A stretch of DNA of 64,000 nucleotides, taken from the NCBI GenBank assembly GCA_030442035.1, contig JAUJEA010000010.1, forward strand, positions 223,303 to 287,302, in the 5' to 3' direction. A program made the position numbers and the translations under genes. Positions within the stretch are counted from its first letter, which is position 1; each line of letters starts with the position of its first letter. Source of the stretch: Splendidivirga corallicola (GTDB taxonomy: Bacteria > Bacteroidota > Bacteroidia > Cytophagales > Cyclobacteriaceae). A model generated the notes under the pieces. That model searched no databases. It was given only the letters and a program-made list of their open reading frames with translations, and was not told the DNA's origin. Shown one piece after another: positions 28,490 to 37,296 of this stretch.

Positions 28490-30490
28490 CTATTTAACTA
28501 TCAATTTGGTACTATATATTTCCTGGTCCTGGTGGTATAACTTCATGAGGTATATACCTGATAAATGATCATCCATTCTGATCCTGATCTGATTATCCTG
28601 AGGTTTACCGGTCGTATAAAATGCCACCGGTTTCCCCAAAAAGTCCACTATCTTCAATGAAATTTGGGAATAAAATTTCTTTGACAATTCCAGAATCAAC
28701 TCCCTATTAATAAGTGGGTTAGGATAAATTTTAAATTGAAGGATGTCATCCAAGCCAGTGATCACCATCCACTCAAAGGTTGGAGAAAAAACCGAACAAA
28801 ACCGGTCAGAAATTTCAACTTGATAGAAAGCTCCGGCCTTGGGTGATTGTAGCAATATCCTTCCGGTCTCTCCTTCCAATGGTTCATTATCCTGGTACCA
28901 CTGGTAATCAAGCTTCGTGTCGAAATCTGTCACCAATCTGCCTTCCTCCACCCTTATTTCAGGAGTTTCTAATGTGCACGTTATCTCCACCGGATAGTTC
29001 AAAAGAGTGTCTTCAGCTGCCTGGATCATATCATCGTAATACGTTTCAAAATTTTCTGAGGAAAGTAAATAGGGATATTCAGGCAAAGCAGGATTGCCTT
29101 CCAATACCTCACCGTTAGGACGGATAGTATGTCCGATGTTCCAATGATATTCAAACCAATTGTCCGACCCTTCCGGGAAATTATAGTAAGGCTCATACTC
29201 CCAGGTGTTACTGTAGCCTCCACATGGCATACCAAGTGATATGACCGGAATACCATTATCTATCATCATAGCTACGCACTGATCGACTTGCGAGCCCGTA
29301 TTTGAACCCGATATCATCACCACTTTTCCCGTAAATCTTTCCAGAGCAGGATCCATGATACCATCACTATTTTTAGAAAAATATTGAAGTTTGAAAGGAA
29401 CATTCGGTGAATATTCCTGACCAGCCGTCCTGGCCTTTTCCACATCATTATCAAGCCACTCTCTTACGCTTCCTGAAAAATCCTGTTTGAAATCATCAAG
29501 GTAATCTCCTATCCTGACATTGCCCCATGTTGTTTGAAAAGGTTTCTGGGCCAGAATTCTTATTAAATCCGGGGCACCTGATCCTCCGCTGCTTTCGGAG
29601 ATATCAAAAATTACATTGGCATTCAGAAGATTATTTTCCCTGGCTGTCCGGATAATATTGAGAACCGTATTTGCCACATTTTCAAAGTCCTTCCAAAGGA
29701 GCAATACAATAATGTTGTCCTCAAAATACTTTACATACATATCTGCATCTATCGTTTGGGTCAACAACTCATAACCAGCCAACGAACGCCGACCTTTACC
29801 TGTGAATTGATGTTGATCATTTGAGTAAGGAACACTAACCAAGTAATTCGTACCATTTGATCGTTGCAATGTATATTTTGCTGTATTCCCGAAGGGATAC
29901 AATTCAGGATCGAAAATGCTGCTCTTGGTTGATATTGTTTCTGCAAAGGCCCACCAACTTCCATTGGAGGTAGAAAACCTAAGAAATGGTGCAAGCAATT
30001 CATAGTATTCCTTCGTTTCTATCCCATTTATTTTAATCACCTGGTCTCCCAAATGTACTTGAGTATCGGAATACATGCTGAAATTCCTTGCAGTGTCCAA
30101 AGCGAATACTCTTACCTCATCATCCGAGAAATCCGGCCAAAACAAGATAGGTGCTTTGATTGTTGAAGTCACCACTCTTGGAAAATCTTCATCTACAAAT
30201 AAATGCCTGTCCTGACGAAGATTGCTTAGTCGTTGAAGCGCTATCACAATATCAAACTCCGAGGATGCATTAACAAAATCATCTCGCAGCATTTCTGCGT
30301 CAATAGCATAATCAATCGAATTTTTTCGTTTTTTAAAAGGAGACCAAGCCTCCCACCGAAGCGTACGATCAATAAGCGTATCAAAAAGCGCTTCTCTCTG
30401 CTCCGCAGTGCCTATATTTTGACTTTTAGCGCTAAAAATGAAGCAACTACCAAGCATCAATACGATCAGCAATATTCTCCATTTGATCAT
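28490..30490 (-). CDS. S41/PDZ-like exoprotein with T9SS C-terminal sorting domain
   Basis: 666 residues: Sec signal (about 1-24), helical cap region (ALFDTLIDRTLRWEAWSPF, LQRLSNLRQDRHL), PDZ-like segment (LGDQVIKINGIETKEYYEL), then an S41-type core with FDISESSGGSGAPDL and GKVVMISGSNTGSQVDQC, where the Ser of TGS sits at the usual nucleophile position. The C-terminus (about 585-666, FKIYPNPLINRELILEL, SGIYLMKLY) is a type IX sorting domain, so it should be secreted to the cell surface. It is a paralog of 31714-33282, which lacks that domain. Its ATG overlaps the stop of the SelA-like gene (ATGA). Peptidase activity is not proven. Confidence 0.75.
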   Translation of the reverse strand: MIKWRILLIVLMLGSCFIFSAKSQNIGTAEQREALFDTLIDRTLRWEAWSPFKKRKNSIDYAIDAEMLRDDFVNASSEFDIVIALQRLSNLRQDRHLFVDEDFPRVVTSTIKAPILFWPDFSDDEVRVFALDTARNFSMYSDTQVHLGDQVIKINGIETKEYYELLAPFLRFSTSNGSWWAFAETISTKSSIFDPELYPFGNTAKYTLQRSNGTNYLVSVPYSNDQHQFTGKGRRSLAGYELLTQTIDADMYVKYFEDNIIVLLLWKDFENVANTVLNIIRTARENNLLNANVIFDISESSGGSGAPDLIRILAQKPFQTTWGNVRIGDYLDDFKQDFSGSVREWLDNDVEKARTAGQEYSPNVPFKLQYFSKNSDGIMDPALERFTGKVVMISGSNTGSQVDQCVAMMIDNGIPVISLGMPCGGYSNTWEYEPYYNFPEGSDNWFEYHWNIGHTIRPNGEVLEGNPALPEYPYLLSSENFETYYDDMIQAAEDTLLNYPVEITCTLETPEIRVEEGRLVTDFDTKLDYQWYQDNEPLEGETGRILLQSPKAGAFYQVEISDRFCSVFSPTFEWMVITGLDDILQFKIYPNPLINRELILELSKKFYSQISLKIVDFLGKPVAFYTTGKPQDNQIRIRMDDHLSGIYLMKLYHQDQEIYSTKLIVK

Positions 30491-31698
30491 ATCCCTTTGA
30501 AAAATCTTTTGATACGGTCAACAATTATTCGCTCTTCCGGAGATCGTAGAAAGTAAGTATCTATAAGCCTCCATTCCACGTCCTTATAGTAGTTATGGTA
30601 ATAGGTATTCCTTAGAAATACCGGAGGGTCTTCTACGGCCATCCACTTGTCCAGGTCAGACGCACCCAACCCTATATTGTCTTTACTCCACGCTAACAAT
30701 ACCCTGGGGACGTGAGGCATCATAGCATGCTCGTATGAGGTAGCGTCATTTTTAATAATGGAAACATCCAGGTTTTCGATAAACTGAAGTTCACCACAAA
30801 TGAATTCTGCCAACGCCAGTTGTTTTTCATAATATCCGTTCCCTTCCACAACAAAAATCTCCAGGGCTTTGGTCAAACCAACAATCTGCTCTTTTGATAT
30901 CTTATGTCCACGGTTCCATCCATGGTTTGGATAACAATATTTTCTAATAGATTTTATGATTTGCTTACCTTTTTTTTTGCTTCCTAATAGGAAACCGGTA
31001 TTATTCGGAGCCTTAATGGCCTTACCCCCGCTGAAACAAACCAGGTCTGCTCCCGCTTCTATAAACTCCCATAGATTCTCAACAGGTGGGAGCTCCGAAG
31101 CGGCATCCACTATGACCGGCAGATCAAACTCTTTGGCTATTTCAACAATTTCGTGAAACGGCAAAATACCCCGGGGTACGTTGTTGTATGAAAATGTGTA
31201 AGCAATACAACACGTGCGTTCTGAAATGGCAGCCTTTAATTCTTTTTCGGAAGATTTCAAAGTACCCGAAATCCCATACTCAACGAGTTTAGCGCCTGAA
31301 GCCTTCCATTGAGAGGTGTAATTAATATAGTGGCCTCTGTGAAGGATTACTTCATTTCCGATGGAAGCCGTATCCGGAAGGTCATTCCATTTTCCAAAAT
31401 CATCACCGGCCATACATCCCGCCACTGCCAGTTCAATAGCGCCACCTGCACCGGTAGTAATGTGAGCCTCGCTCACACGGCACAATGCAGCGATTTTGGC
31501 ATCCGCCTTTTCGATCAACTCATGCATATCAACAAATGTTTGTGATACCTCATTCATTGCTTGGAGCACCCTTTGGTCGATCCAATTACCACCGATGTCT
31601 GATGACCAGTTTCGGGCATTGATCCATGATCTTACACCCAGTTCGTCAAGCACCTGGCTACGATATTGATAGGACAGCCTGTCTTCATAGGTGTTCAT
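30487..31698 (-). CDS. SelA-like PLP-dependent enzyme (COG1921 type)
   Basis: 403 residues, no signal, cytosolic fold-type I PLP enzyme. Motifs: TGAGGAIELAVAGCMAG, PVIVDAASELPP and FSGGKAIKAPNNTG with Lys about 226 as the likely Schiff-base residue. This pattern is typical of the selenocysteine-synthase-like group that includes D-glucosaminate-6-phosphate ammonia-lyases and other beta-eliminating enzymes. No SelB, SelD or tRNA-Sec is near, so a real selenocysteine role is unlikely. Placed between two S41-like genes and near a transporter and aminotransferase, it probably breaks down an imported amino-acid or amino-sugar-acid derivative. Confidence 0.75.
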   Translation of the reverse strand: MNTYEDRLSYQYRSQVLDELGVRSWINARNWSSDIGGNWIDQRVLQAMNEVSQTFVDMHELIEKADAKIAALCRVSEAHITTGAGGAIELAVAGCMAGDDFGKWNDLPDTASIGNEVILHRGHYINYTSQWKASGAKLVEYGISGTLKSSEKELKAAISERTCCIAYTFSYNNVPRGILPFHEIVEIAKEFDLPVIVDAASELPPVENLWEFIEAGADLVCFSGGKAIKAPNNTGFLLGSKKKGKQIIKSIRKYCYPNHGWNRGHKISKEQIVGLTKALEIFVVEGNGYYEKQLALAEFICGELQFIENLDVSIIKNDATSYEHAMMPHVPRVLLAWSKDNIGLGASDLDKWMAVEDPPVFLRNTYYHNYYKDVEWRLIDTYFLRSPEERIIVDRIKRFFKGI

Positions 31699-31713
31699 GG
31701 CGTGTTTATAAGT

Positions 31714-33282
31714 TTACTTATTACCGGACTGAAGACGGTTGAGCGCTTTTTCCAGCAAAATTTTCTTGTAATCCAGGTAATTGTCCCTGGTTACAGGAAT
31801 ATATTCATCTACCATGGAAGGATTGCCCTCGGCAATCTGCCCGTTTGGTCTGATTGTATGCCCTATGTCCCACATAAAAGTGGTTACAGGTTTATCAGTT
31901 CCCGGAAATGTCAATACCTCGCGCCATTCCCATGTATTGCTATAGCCGCCATCGGGCATGCCCATAGTATATCCAAGATCATTGTCATTGATCATGGCAG
32001 CAAACTGCGTAAGGTGTGAGCCGCCTTTAGGGCCAAAAAAGACGATCATGTTGCCTGTGAAATGCTTATCGGCAGGCTTCATGATCCAATCGGAATAAAA
32101 AGGCAAATGAGCACACTTAAAAGGGGTATTATTACTATATTCCTGTCCTGCAGCCAGTCCTTTCAGCACTGGTCCGTTCAACCACTCAATTACCCAGGTT
32201 CCGTCATCTTCCGTTTCCCTGCTCTCATGATCCATCGGAACTTGTGCTTCAAGGTATCTCCTGGTATAATTTGTCACAAAATCGTAGGTAATGTCACTTA
32301 ATTTAAGGTTTCCACCAGTGGTTTTGAAAGGTTGTGGGCTCAGTCTTGCCAAAGCATAGGCGCCCTGGCTTCCTCCTCTTGAATCGATAGCATCTATGAT
32401 CAGATCATGATCGAGTACATTATTGGATTCAGCCCAATCAACCAAGGCATCAATGGCTTCTGGCAGGTCTTCTCTAAACCCGTACCACCACAGTAAAAGT
32501 GTTTTATTGTCCGGATTGGTTGGTCTGTAAATTTTAAAACTTTCATAAACAAAGGAACTTACCTCTTCATAGTCCTTATAATTTCTTATGAAAATCCCGT
32601 GGGTCCACGCCACTTCGTTAAGATAAGGGAGGGTTATTGTGTATGCCTTCCCTTTCTTTGGCTTCAGGGTCAGCGTAATTTTGTCTTTGAAAAATGATGG
32701 GGGCAGGTCATCGTTTTTTTTGGTCAGGTTCAATGCCATATTCTTGATAAAGTTCTCATAAGTGGAATGCCTGATATATATTATTGCACGTTTCAAATAT
32801 GATTGAACATCTTCTCCATTTATTTTCAAAAGACGATCCCCAATTCTTGGTACTTTTGAGGTATGTTCATTTATTTTCATTCCCAGGTCACCGACAAAAA
32901 GGAAGGGATCATTTCTATCGCTGAAATCAACATCAAAACGGACAGGAGCGGTACCTTCATCTATTTCAGGTAGTTTGAGCCCGCCTTCCACCTGCCTTAC
33001 GGACAGATGACGGTCCCTACGGGCAGCACTTAATCTTTGCAGGGCATAAAATAGCTTTTCATCTGTGTCCGCATTGATTACTTCATCTTTAAGGGCTAGC
33101 ATTTCTTTCATAGGATCAAAACCCAGCTTTTCGTTTTTGATTGGAGACCATGCTTCACGGATCTTCGTTTTTTCAATGATATAATTGAACAGTGCTTCAC
33201 GGTCTTCTTTTGTACCAGCATTCTGTGCATGAGCAACACAAAGGGTGCTCAAAACAAAAATTGTTAATATTAATTTTTTCAT
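31714..33282 (-). CDS. S41/PDZ-like periplasmic protein
   Basis: 522 residues with Sec signal (ending about VAHAQ). Same plan as 28490-30490: helical cap (ALFNYIIEKTKIREAWSPI, LQRLSAARRDRHL), PDZ-like RIGDRLLKINGEDVQSYL, S41-type core with IIDAIDSRGGSQGAYALA and FFGPKGGSHLTQFAAM, and the ending GHTIRPNGQIAEGNP. The Ser of GGSH is at the nucleophile position. No T9SS tag, so it would stay in the periplasm while its paralog is sent outside. Separated by 15 bases from the SelA-like gene and 7 bases from the symporter gene. Confidence 0.75.
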   Translation of the reverse strand: MKKLILTIFVLSTLCVAHAQNAGTKEDREALFNYIIEKTKIREAWSPIKNEKLGFDPMKEMLALKDEVINADTDEKLFYALQRLSAARRDRHLSVRQVEGGLKLPEIDEGTAPVRFDVDFSDRNDPFLFVGDLGMKINEHTSKVPRIGDRLLKINGEDVQSYLKRAIIYIRHSTYENFIKNMALNLTKKNDDLPPSFFKDKITLTLKPKKGKAYTITLPYLNEVAWTHGIFIRNYKDYEEVSSFVYESFKIYRPTNPDNKTLLLWWYGFREDLPEAIDALVDWAESNNVLDHDLIIDAIDSRGGSQGAYALARLSPQPFKTTGGNLKLSDITYDFVTNYTRRYLEAQVPMDHESRETEDDGTWVIEWLNGPVLKGLAAGQEYSNNTPFKCAHLPFYSDWIMKPADKHFTGNMIVFFGPKGGSHLTQFAAMINDNDLGYTMGMPDGGYSNTWEWREVLTFPGTDKPVTTFMWDIGHTIRPNGQIAEGNPSMVDEYIPVTRDNYLDYKKILLEKALNRLQSGNK

Positions 33283-33289
33283 GTCCTGT

Positions 33290-34504
33290 TCATCGTTTTT
33301 CAGGTTTCCAATTGTCCTCCAGTTTAGAAATCACACTAGTAGCGACCAAATCTCCCATACAGTTGACAGTGGTATTGCCCATATCAATGAGCCGATAGAT
33401 TCCTCCTACAATGGCCACTATTTCGAGCGGCAGGTTGAAAGCTTTTGCAAACAACATGGCAATGATCAACCCTCCTCCGGGAATTCCGGTTGATCCCTCT
33501 GACAGCAGGAGCCCTACGATCACTATTTGTATCATTTGCGGGATAGTGAATTCAAGTCCTACCGCCTGGGCCGTAAAAATCAGGATACCAGCCAGCATGA
33601 TGGAAGTACCGTCTTTATTGAACTGAGCTCCCAGAGGAAGCGTAAATGAAAATATCTTTTTAGGAAGTTTAAGATCCTTTTCAGCCACATCCAGGGATAC
33701 TGCCAGGCTTGCCAGGCTGCTGCAGGTAGCGATTGTAGTGGCATATAAGGTGGAGGATTTTTTTAAAAACCAAAAAGGTGAAATTCTCCCGACCAATCGC
33801 AACACCAGCATATAAGCGGCTACCATTATGACCTGTGCCAGGTACACGCTCACAATGAACATGGTTAATGTTCCTACCAGGTTGCTCCCATATTCTCCAA
33901 AAGTTGCCGCCATCAGTGCCCCGAGACAAAGCGGTGAAGCTTTCAAAATTAGCTCCACCAATTTTCTCATAAGCTCAGCAATTTTCTCAAAACCTTCCTG
34001 AAACCATTTCTTTTTCTCTTTAGGCAAATTCAGCACGACTATCCCCAGCAGTACAGCAAAAACAACAATCTGTATGAGTTTTCCTTCAGCGAAAGCCTTA
34101 AAAATATTAGTAGGGACCATCTCCATAATAATTTGATCCAGCGCAGGCATTTCCCCAATATTTTCCGGTATTTCACCTTGCAATGCCATACCTTCTCCAG
34201 CCTTTGTGAAAGACATTACTGTAATGCCTATTGTGATGGCTATGGCGGTAGAAAAAACATAGTAGATGATCACTTTCAATCCAACTTTACCAAAGGATTG
34301 TATGGTGCCAATGGCTGTAAGCCCTGACAACAGGTTGAAAAAAACCAATGGAATAGCCGCCATGATAAGTAGCTGGATGAATATCTCACCTACGGGCTTT
34401 ATGAAAAGGATATCTTTACCGAAAATAATTCCGAGTATCGCTCCAAAGAACATCCATATAAGGACTCTGGTGGCAAAGGAGAGCTTAGTGTATAACTGAA
34501 TCAT
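33290..34504 (-). CDS. SLC1/DAACS-type dicarboxylate or amino-acid:cation symporter
   Basis: 404 residues, about eight membrane segments plus two re-entrant loops. Family signatures are IPLVFFNLLSGL, QFNKDGTSI, SEGSTGIPGGG and DMGNTTVNCMGD, the last corresponding to the D-x-x-x-T-x-x-N-x-x-G-D substrate/ion site of GltP, DctA and GltPh. Relatives take up glutamate, aspartate, serine or C4-dicarboxylates with Na+ or H+. In relatives an Arg or other residue near DMGNT sets acidic substrate selectivity; here Asn replaces the usual Arg (DMxRT to DMGNT), suggesting a neutral or non-dicarboxylate substrate. It supplies the inner-membrane step of the operon. Confidence 0.85.
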   Translation of the reverse strand: MIQLYTKLSFATRVLIWMFFGAILGIIFGKDILFIKPVGEIFIQLLIMAAIPLVFFNLLSGLTAIGTIQSFGKVGLKVIIYYVFSTAIAITIGITVMSFTKAGEGMALQGEIPENIGEMPALDQIIMEMVPTNIFKAFAEGKLIQIVVFAVLLGIVVLNLPKEKKKWFQEGFEKIAELMRKLVELILKASPLCLGALMAATFGEYGSNLVGTLTMFIVSVYLAQVIMVAAYMLVLRLVGRISPFWFLKKSSTLYATTIATCSSLASLAVSLDVAEKDLKLPKKIFSFTLPLGAQFNKDGTSIMLAGILIFTAQAVGLEFTIPQMIQIVIVGLLLSEGSTGIPGGGLIIAMLFAKAFNLPLEIVAIVGGIYRLIDMGNTTVNCMGDLVATSVISKLEDNWKPEKR

Positions 34505-34522
34505 TTAATTAATATATCCAAT

Positions 34523-35707
34523 TTACAAGCCCTGAACAAAACCGTTAATCCGTTTGAGACCTTCTTTGATCTCTTCCCATGATTTGACACAAGTAACCCT
34601 GATATAGTCATCTCCGATCTTCCCAAAAGATGATCCCGGAATTACAGCCACCTTTTCTTCTTCAAGTAATTGATCAGCAAACCGGTCCGATGAAATGTCG
34701 AGCTCAGTGATATCCACCCAACCATAAAAGCCACCTTCCGGCATAGCACACTTAAAGCCATCAATTTCGTTAAGTGCTTGGGTGAAGTATTCCACTTTCT
34801 TCTCCCATTCTTTCCAATATTGAAGCACCTCATCATGCGGCTCCTGACCGAAAGCAATAGTACCACCGGCCTGAACAAAAGAACTTACGCAGGTGATCAG
34901 ATGCTGTTGAAGCTTTTCAAGTTGACGAGTCAATCTTTTATTGGCATGTACGAAGCCGATACGCCATCCTCCCATGGAAAAGCTCTTGGTAAGACTCATA
35001 AGCGTAATGGTGAGATCCCTCATACCAGGGACATTGGCCATATTGATATGTTTGCGCCCACCCCAAACCATTCGCTCATAAGGTTCGTCCATGATGACAA
35101 AAATATTATTTTCACGAGCCACCGAAGCTATCTCTTCCAGATCTTCAAGAGTATGAACCACACCGGTGGGATTATGGGGCGAGCACACGATGATGGCTTT
35201 GGTTTTCGGGCTTACTGCTTCGAGCAACTGTTCCTTTTTCCATCGGAAATTGTTTTCGGGAAGCAGTGGAACAGCTACAGGTTGTCCACCCAGATAATGT
35301 ACGGTTTGCTTGTAGCTAACAAAACACGGGTCTTCAACAATCACTTCATCTCCCGGATTCAACAATGCCAGCAATGAAATAGTAAGCCCTTGTTTACAAC
35401 CCATAGATGCTACTATTTCTGTTTCCGGATCTGCAACAATCCCATTTTCTCTGGCTAGTTTTTTGGCGCATGCATTCCGGTAAGCTGTGGTACCTTTGGC
35501 CATCGTTTGGTGTGTATCACCAGACCGCAATGCCTTTACAGCTCCTTCCATCACATAATTTGGTGTTGGCTCAAATGCACGACCTGCAGAGAAATCGAAA
35601 ACATCATTTCCATTTTCCCTCAAGTATTTTGCTTTGTCAGCAATTCGAACGGTAGAAGATTCTTCAGACGAAATAACCCTCTCCGAAAGCATATTAATGT
35701 CTTCCAT
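34523..35707 (-). CDS. Class I/II PLP-dependent aminotransferase
   Basis: About 395 residues from the ATG at 35707 (MEDINMLSERV), chosen because the family normally begins shortly before such a helix; the frame is open to an ATG at 35773. Fold-type I aminotransferase motifs: SMGCKQGLTISLLALLNPGD, SPHNPTG, MDEPYERMVW and SLTKSFSMGGWRIGF with Lys about 241 as the PLP lysine. Related enzymes act on aspartate, alanine or aromatic amino acids. Located between the Calx-beta lipoproteins and the symporter (18-base spacing), it probably removes the amino group of the imported substrate or its breakdown product. Confidence 0.85.
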   Translation of the reverse strand: MEDINMLSERVISSEESSTVRIADKAKYLRENGNDVFDFSAGRAFEPTPNYVMEGAVKALRSGDTHQTMAKGTTAYRNACAKKLARENGIVADPETEIVASMGCKQGLTISLLALLNPGDEVIVEDPCFVSYKQTVHYLGGQPVAVPLLPENNFRWKKEQLLEAVSPKTKAIIVCSPHNPTGVVHTLEDLEEIASVARENNIFVIMDEPYERMVWGGRKHINMANVPGMRDLTITLMSLTKSFSMGGWRIGFVHANKRLTRQLEKLQQHLITCVSSFVQAGGTIAFGQEPHDEVLQYWKEWEKKVEYFTQALNEIDGFKCAMPEGGFYGWVDITELDISSDRFADQLLEEEKVAVIPGSSFGKIGDDYIRVTCVKSWEEIKEGLKRINGFVQGL

Positions 35708-35831
35708 AAGTTTAGTCCAAATAATTTTAATTCCATGAGAAGAAAATGGGTCAAATGCCATTTCCTTTCTCATAGTGATCTCTATCTTTCACATAGTTGG
35801 TTGAAATCAGGTGTGATATTTATGTTAATGA

Positions 35832-37286
35832 TCATTCAGAGGTTCTGATAGCAATATCATCTACAATATAGACATCATCGTTGTTATCATTAAATATTCT
35901 TACAACAACTTGCCCTGTTGTACCGGCTTGGCTGATGTCCAGACCGGCAACCGCAGTACTCCACGATTCCATCGAAAATGAAACACCGCCGTTCACGGTG
36001 AAATTACCGTTACCATTGATATCTTCAATATCAATTAATGGAATATCACCACTTGAATTTCTCCATACCAGCTCAACTCCTTCTCCCGAATCGAAATTTC
36101 CTTCGAAACTGTACAGGAAAACAGCCATTGAAAATTCCAAATACTTAACACTTGCATCGAATGTAACTTCGTCGAATACTATCTCTAAAGTTCCATCCAA
36201 ATCACTTGCATGGTAGCCTTGCTTTCCTCCATTATAGCTGAAAGGGAACGATATATCGTCGTTCAGATCGAACAAATCCGTAACACCTCCTACGCCCATT
36301 GGTTCGCCACCATCATCTCCGATATCATTCGGATCAAAGGAAGAATCAAATCCTAATTCTGTGCCGATCATAACGAAATCCACCGGAGCTTCTCCAATAT
36401 TATTAACCAATTCGGCAGTGCCACTTTTTGTGTATTCCACAGAGAGCCCGGTGAGGTCTACATCTTCGAAACCTGAGGACACAAAATCAGAGAACTGCAC
36501 TTCCTTCCCTGAAACACTTACGGTGACATTGTCCCCTGATTTAGTCGCGTGAGAAATGATGCCCGATCTTTCCCCAAGGGTTCCTGTACTGGCATTAAAT
36601 TGAACAAAAACAGTAACTGGCGTTTGTTCAGCAGAACCTGAAGGGATAGTTAATGACTCCGAATAAGTGTCATTGTCTAATGAAACAAGGAAATCTGAGC
36701 TCGTAGACAAATCGATATCTCCGAGAAGCCCATATCCCGTCACCCTATAAGAAACTACCGGGAGAGACCCGGATGCCACAGCCCCAAAGGCAAGCTCAGC
36801 ACCACTAACGTTGATTATTGGTTTATTCACAATTGTTAATGTGTAGTCTTTGAAATTTCCTAACACCAAACCCTCGCTTGCACTTAACAATCCGACATTT
36901 ACCACTTTATTGGCATTGAAGGCCGGATCCAATACGGGGCTTATGCTAAAGGAAGTTTCAACCGAGCCTGACGATAAACTCAACGTTACAATGCCTTCCG
37001 AATTTGCTTCCGGTGTGGTGGTATAATCCGTCCCATAGGTAGTGCCATCGGATGAAGACAATTGAAGCTGAATTGTTCCTTGTTGCGAGAGTGCATTTGA
37101 CAAAACTATTGGAACAGATATACTACCTTCCGACTCCAATATTGAGCCTTCATTAGATTCCGATGGAATTGCTACTAATGAATCCATGGACAAAGGTGTC
37201 ACTTGTTCGGTCTCATCTATACAGGCCAATGAGACAATCAAAAATAGAGGAAGAAAACGATATATTCTCGATTTGATATTTTTCAT
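35832..37286 (-). CDS. Surface-type lipoprotein with Calx-beta-like domain (larger)
   Basis: 484 residues with lipoprotein signal (LIVSLAC, Cys about 22) and acidic DETE after it. Residues about 45-150 resemble a Calx-beta repeat (ESEGSISVPIVLSNALSQQG, ending YTLTIVNK); about 155-260 form another beta-sandwich. The C-terminal 200 residues (about 280-484, GTELGFDSSFDPN, DLDGTLEIVFDE, VYIVDDIAI) match the end of the neighbouring 364-residue lipoprotein. It takes the position that SusE/SusF-type binding lipoproteins occupy in sus operons. No enzymatic motif seen. It lies 10 bases after its paralog. Confidence 0.7.
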   Translation of the reverse strand: MKNIKSRIYRFLPLFLIVSLACIDETEQVTPLSMDSLVAIPSESNEGSILESEGSISVPIVLSNALSQQGTIQLQLSSSDGTTYGTDYTTTPEANSEGIVTLSLSSGSVETSFSISPVLDPAFNANKVVNVGLLSASEGLVLGNFKDYTLTIVNKPIINVSGAELAFGAVASGSLPVVSYRVTGYGLLGDIDLSTSSDFLVSLDNDTYSESLTIPSGSAEQTPVTVFVQFNASTGTLGERSGIISHATKSGDNVTVSVSGKEVQFSDFVSSGFEDVDLTGLSVEYTKSGTAELVNNIGEAPVDFVMIGTELGFDSSFDPNDIGDDGGEPMGVGGVTDLFDLNDDISFPFSYNGGKQGYHASDLDGTLEIVFDEVTFDASVKYLEFSMAVFLYSFEGNFDSGEGVELVWRNSSGDIPLIDIEDINGNGNFTVNGGVSFSMESWSTAVAGLDISQAGTTGQVVVRIFNDNNDDVYIVDDIAIRTSE

Positions 37287-37296
37287 AACTTAGATT

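Noticed and set aside
30487..31698. True selenocysteine synthase (SelA)
   Set aside because: No tRNA-Sec, SelB or SelD nearby, motif variation in the lysine loop, and the gene lies in a transport/peptidase operon.
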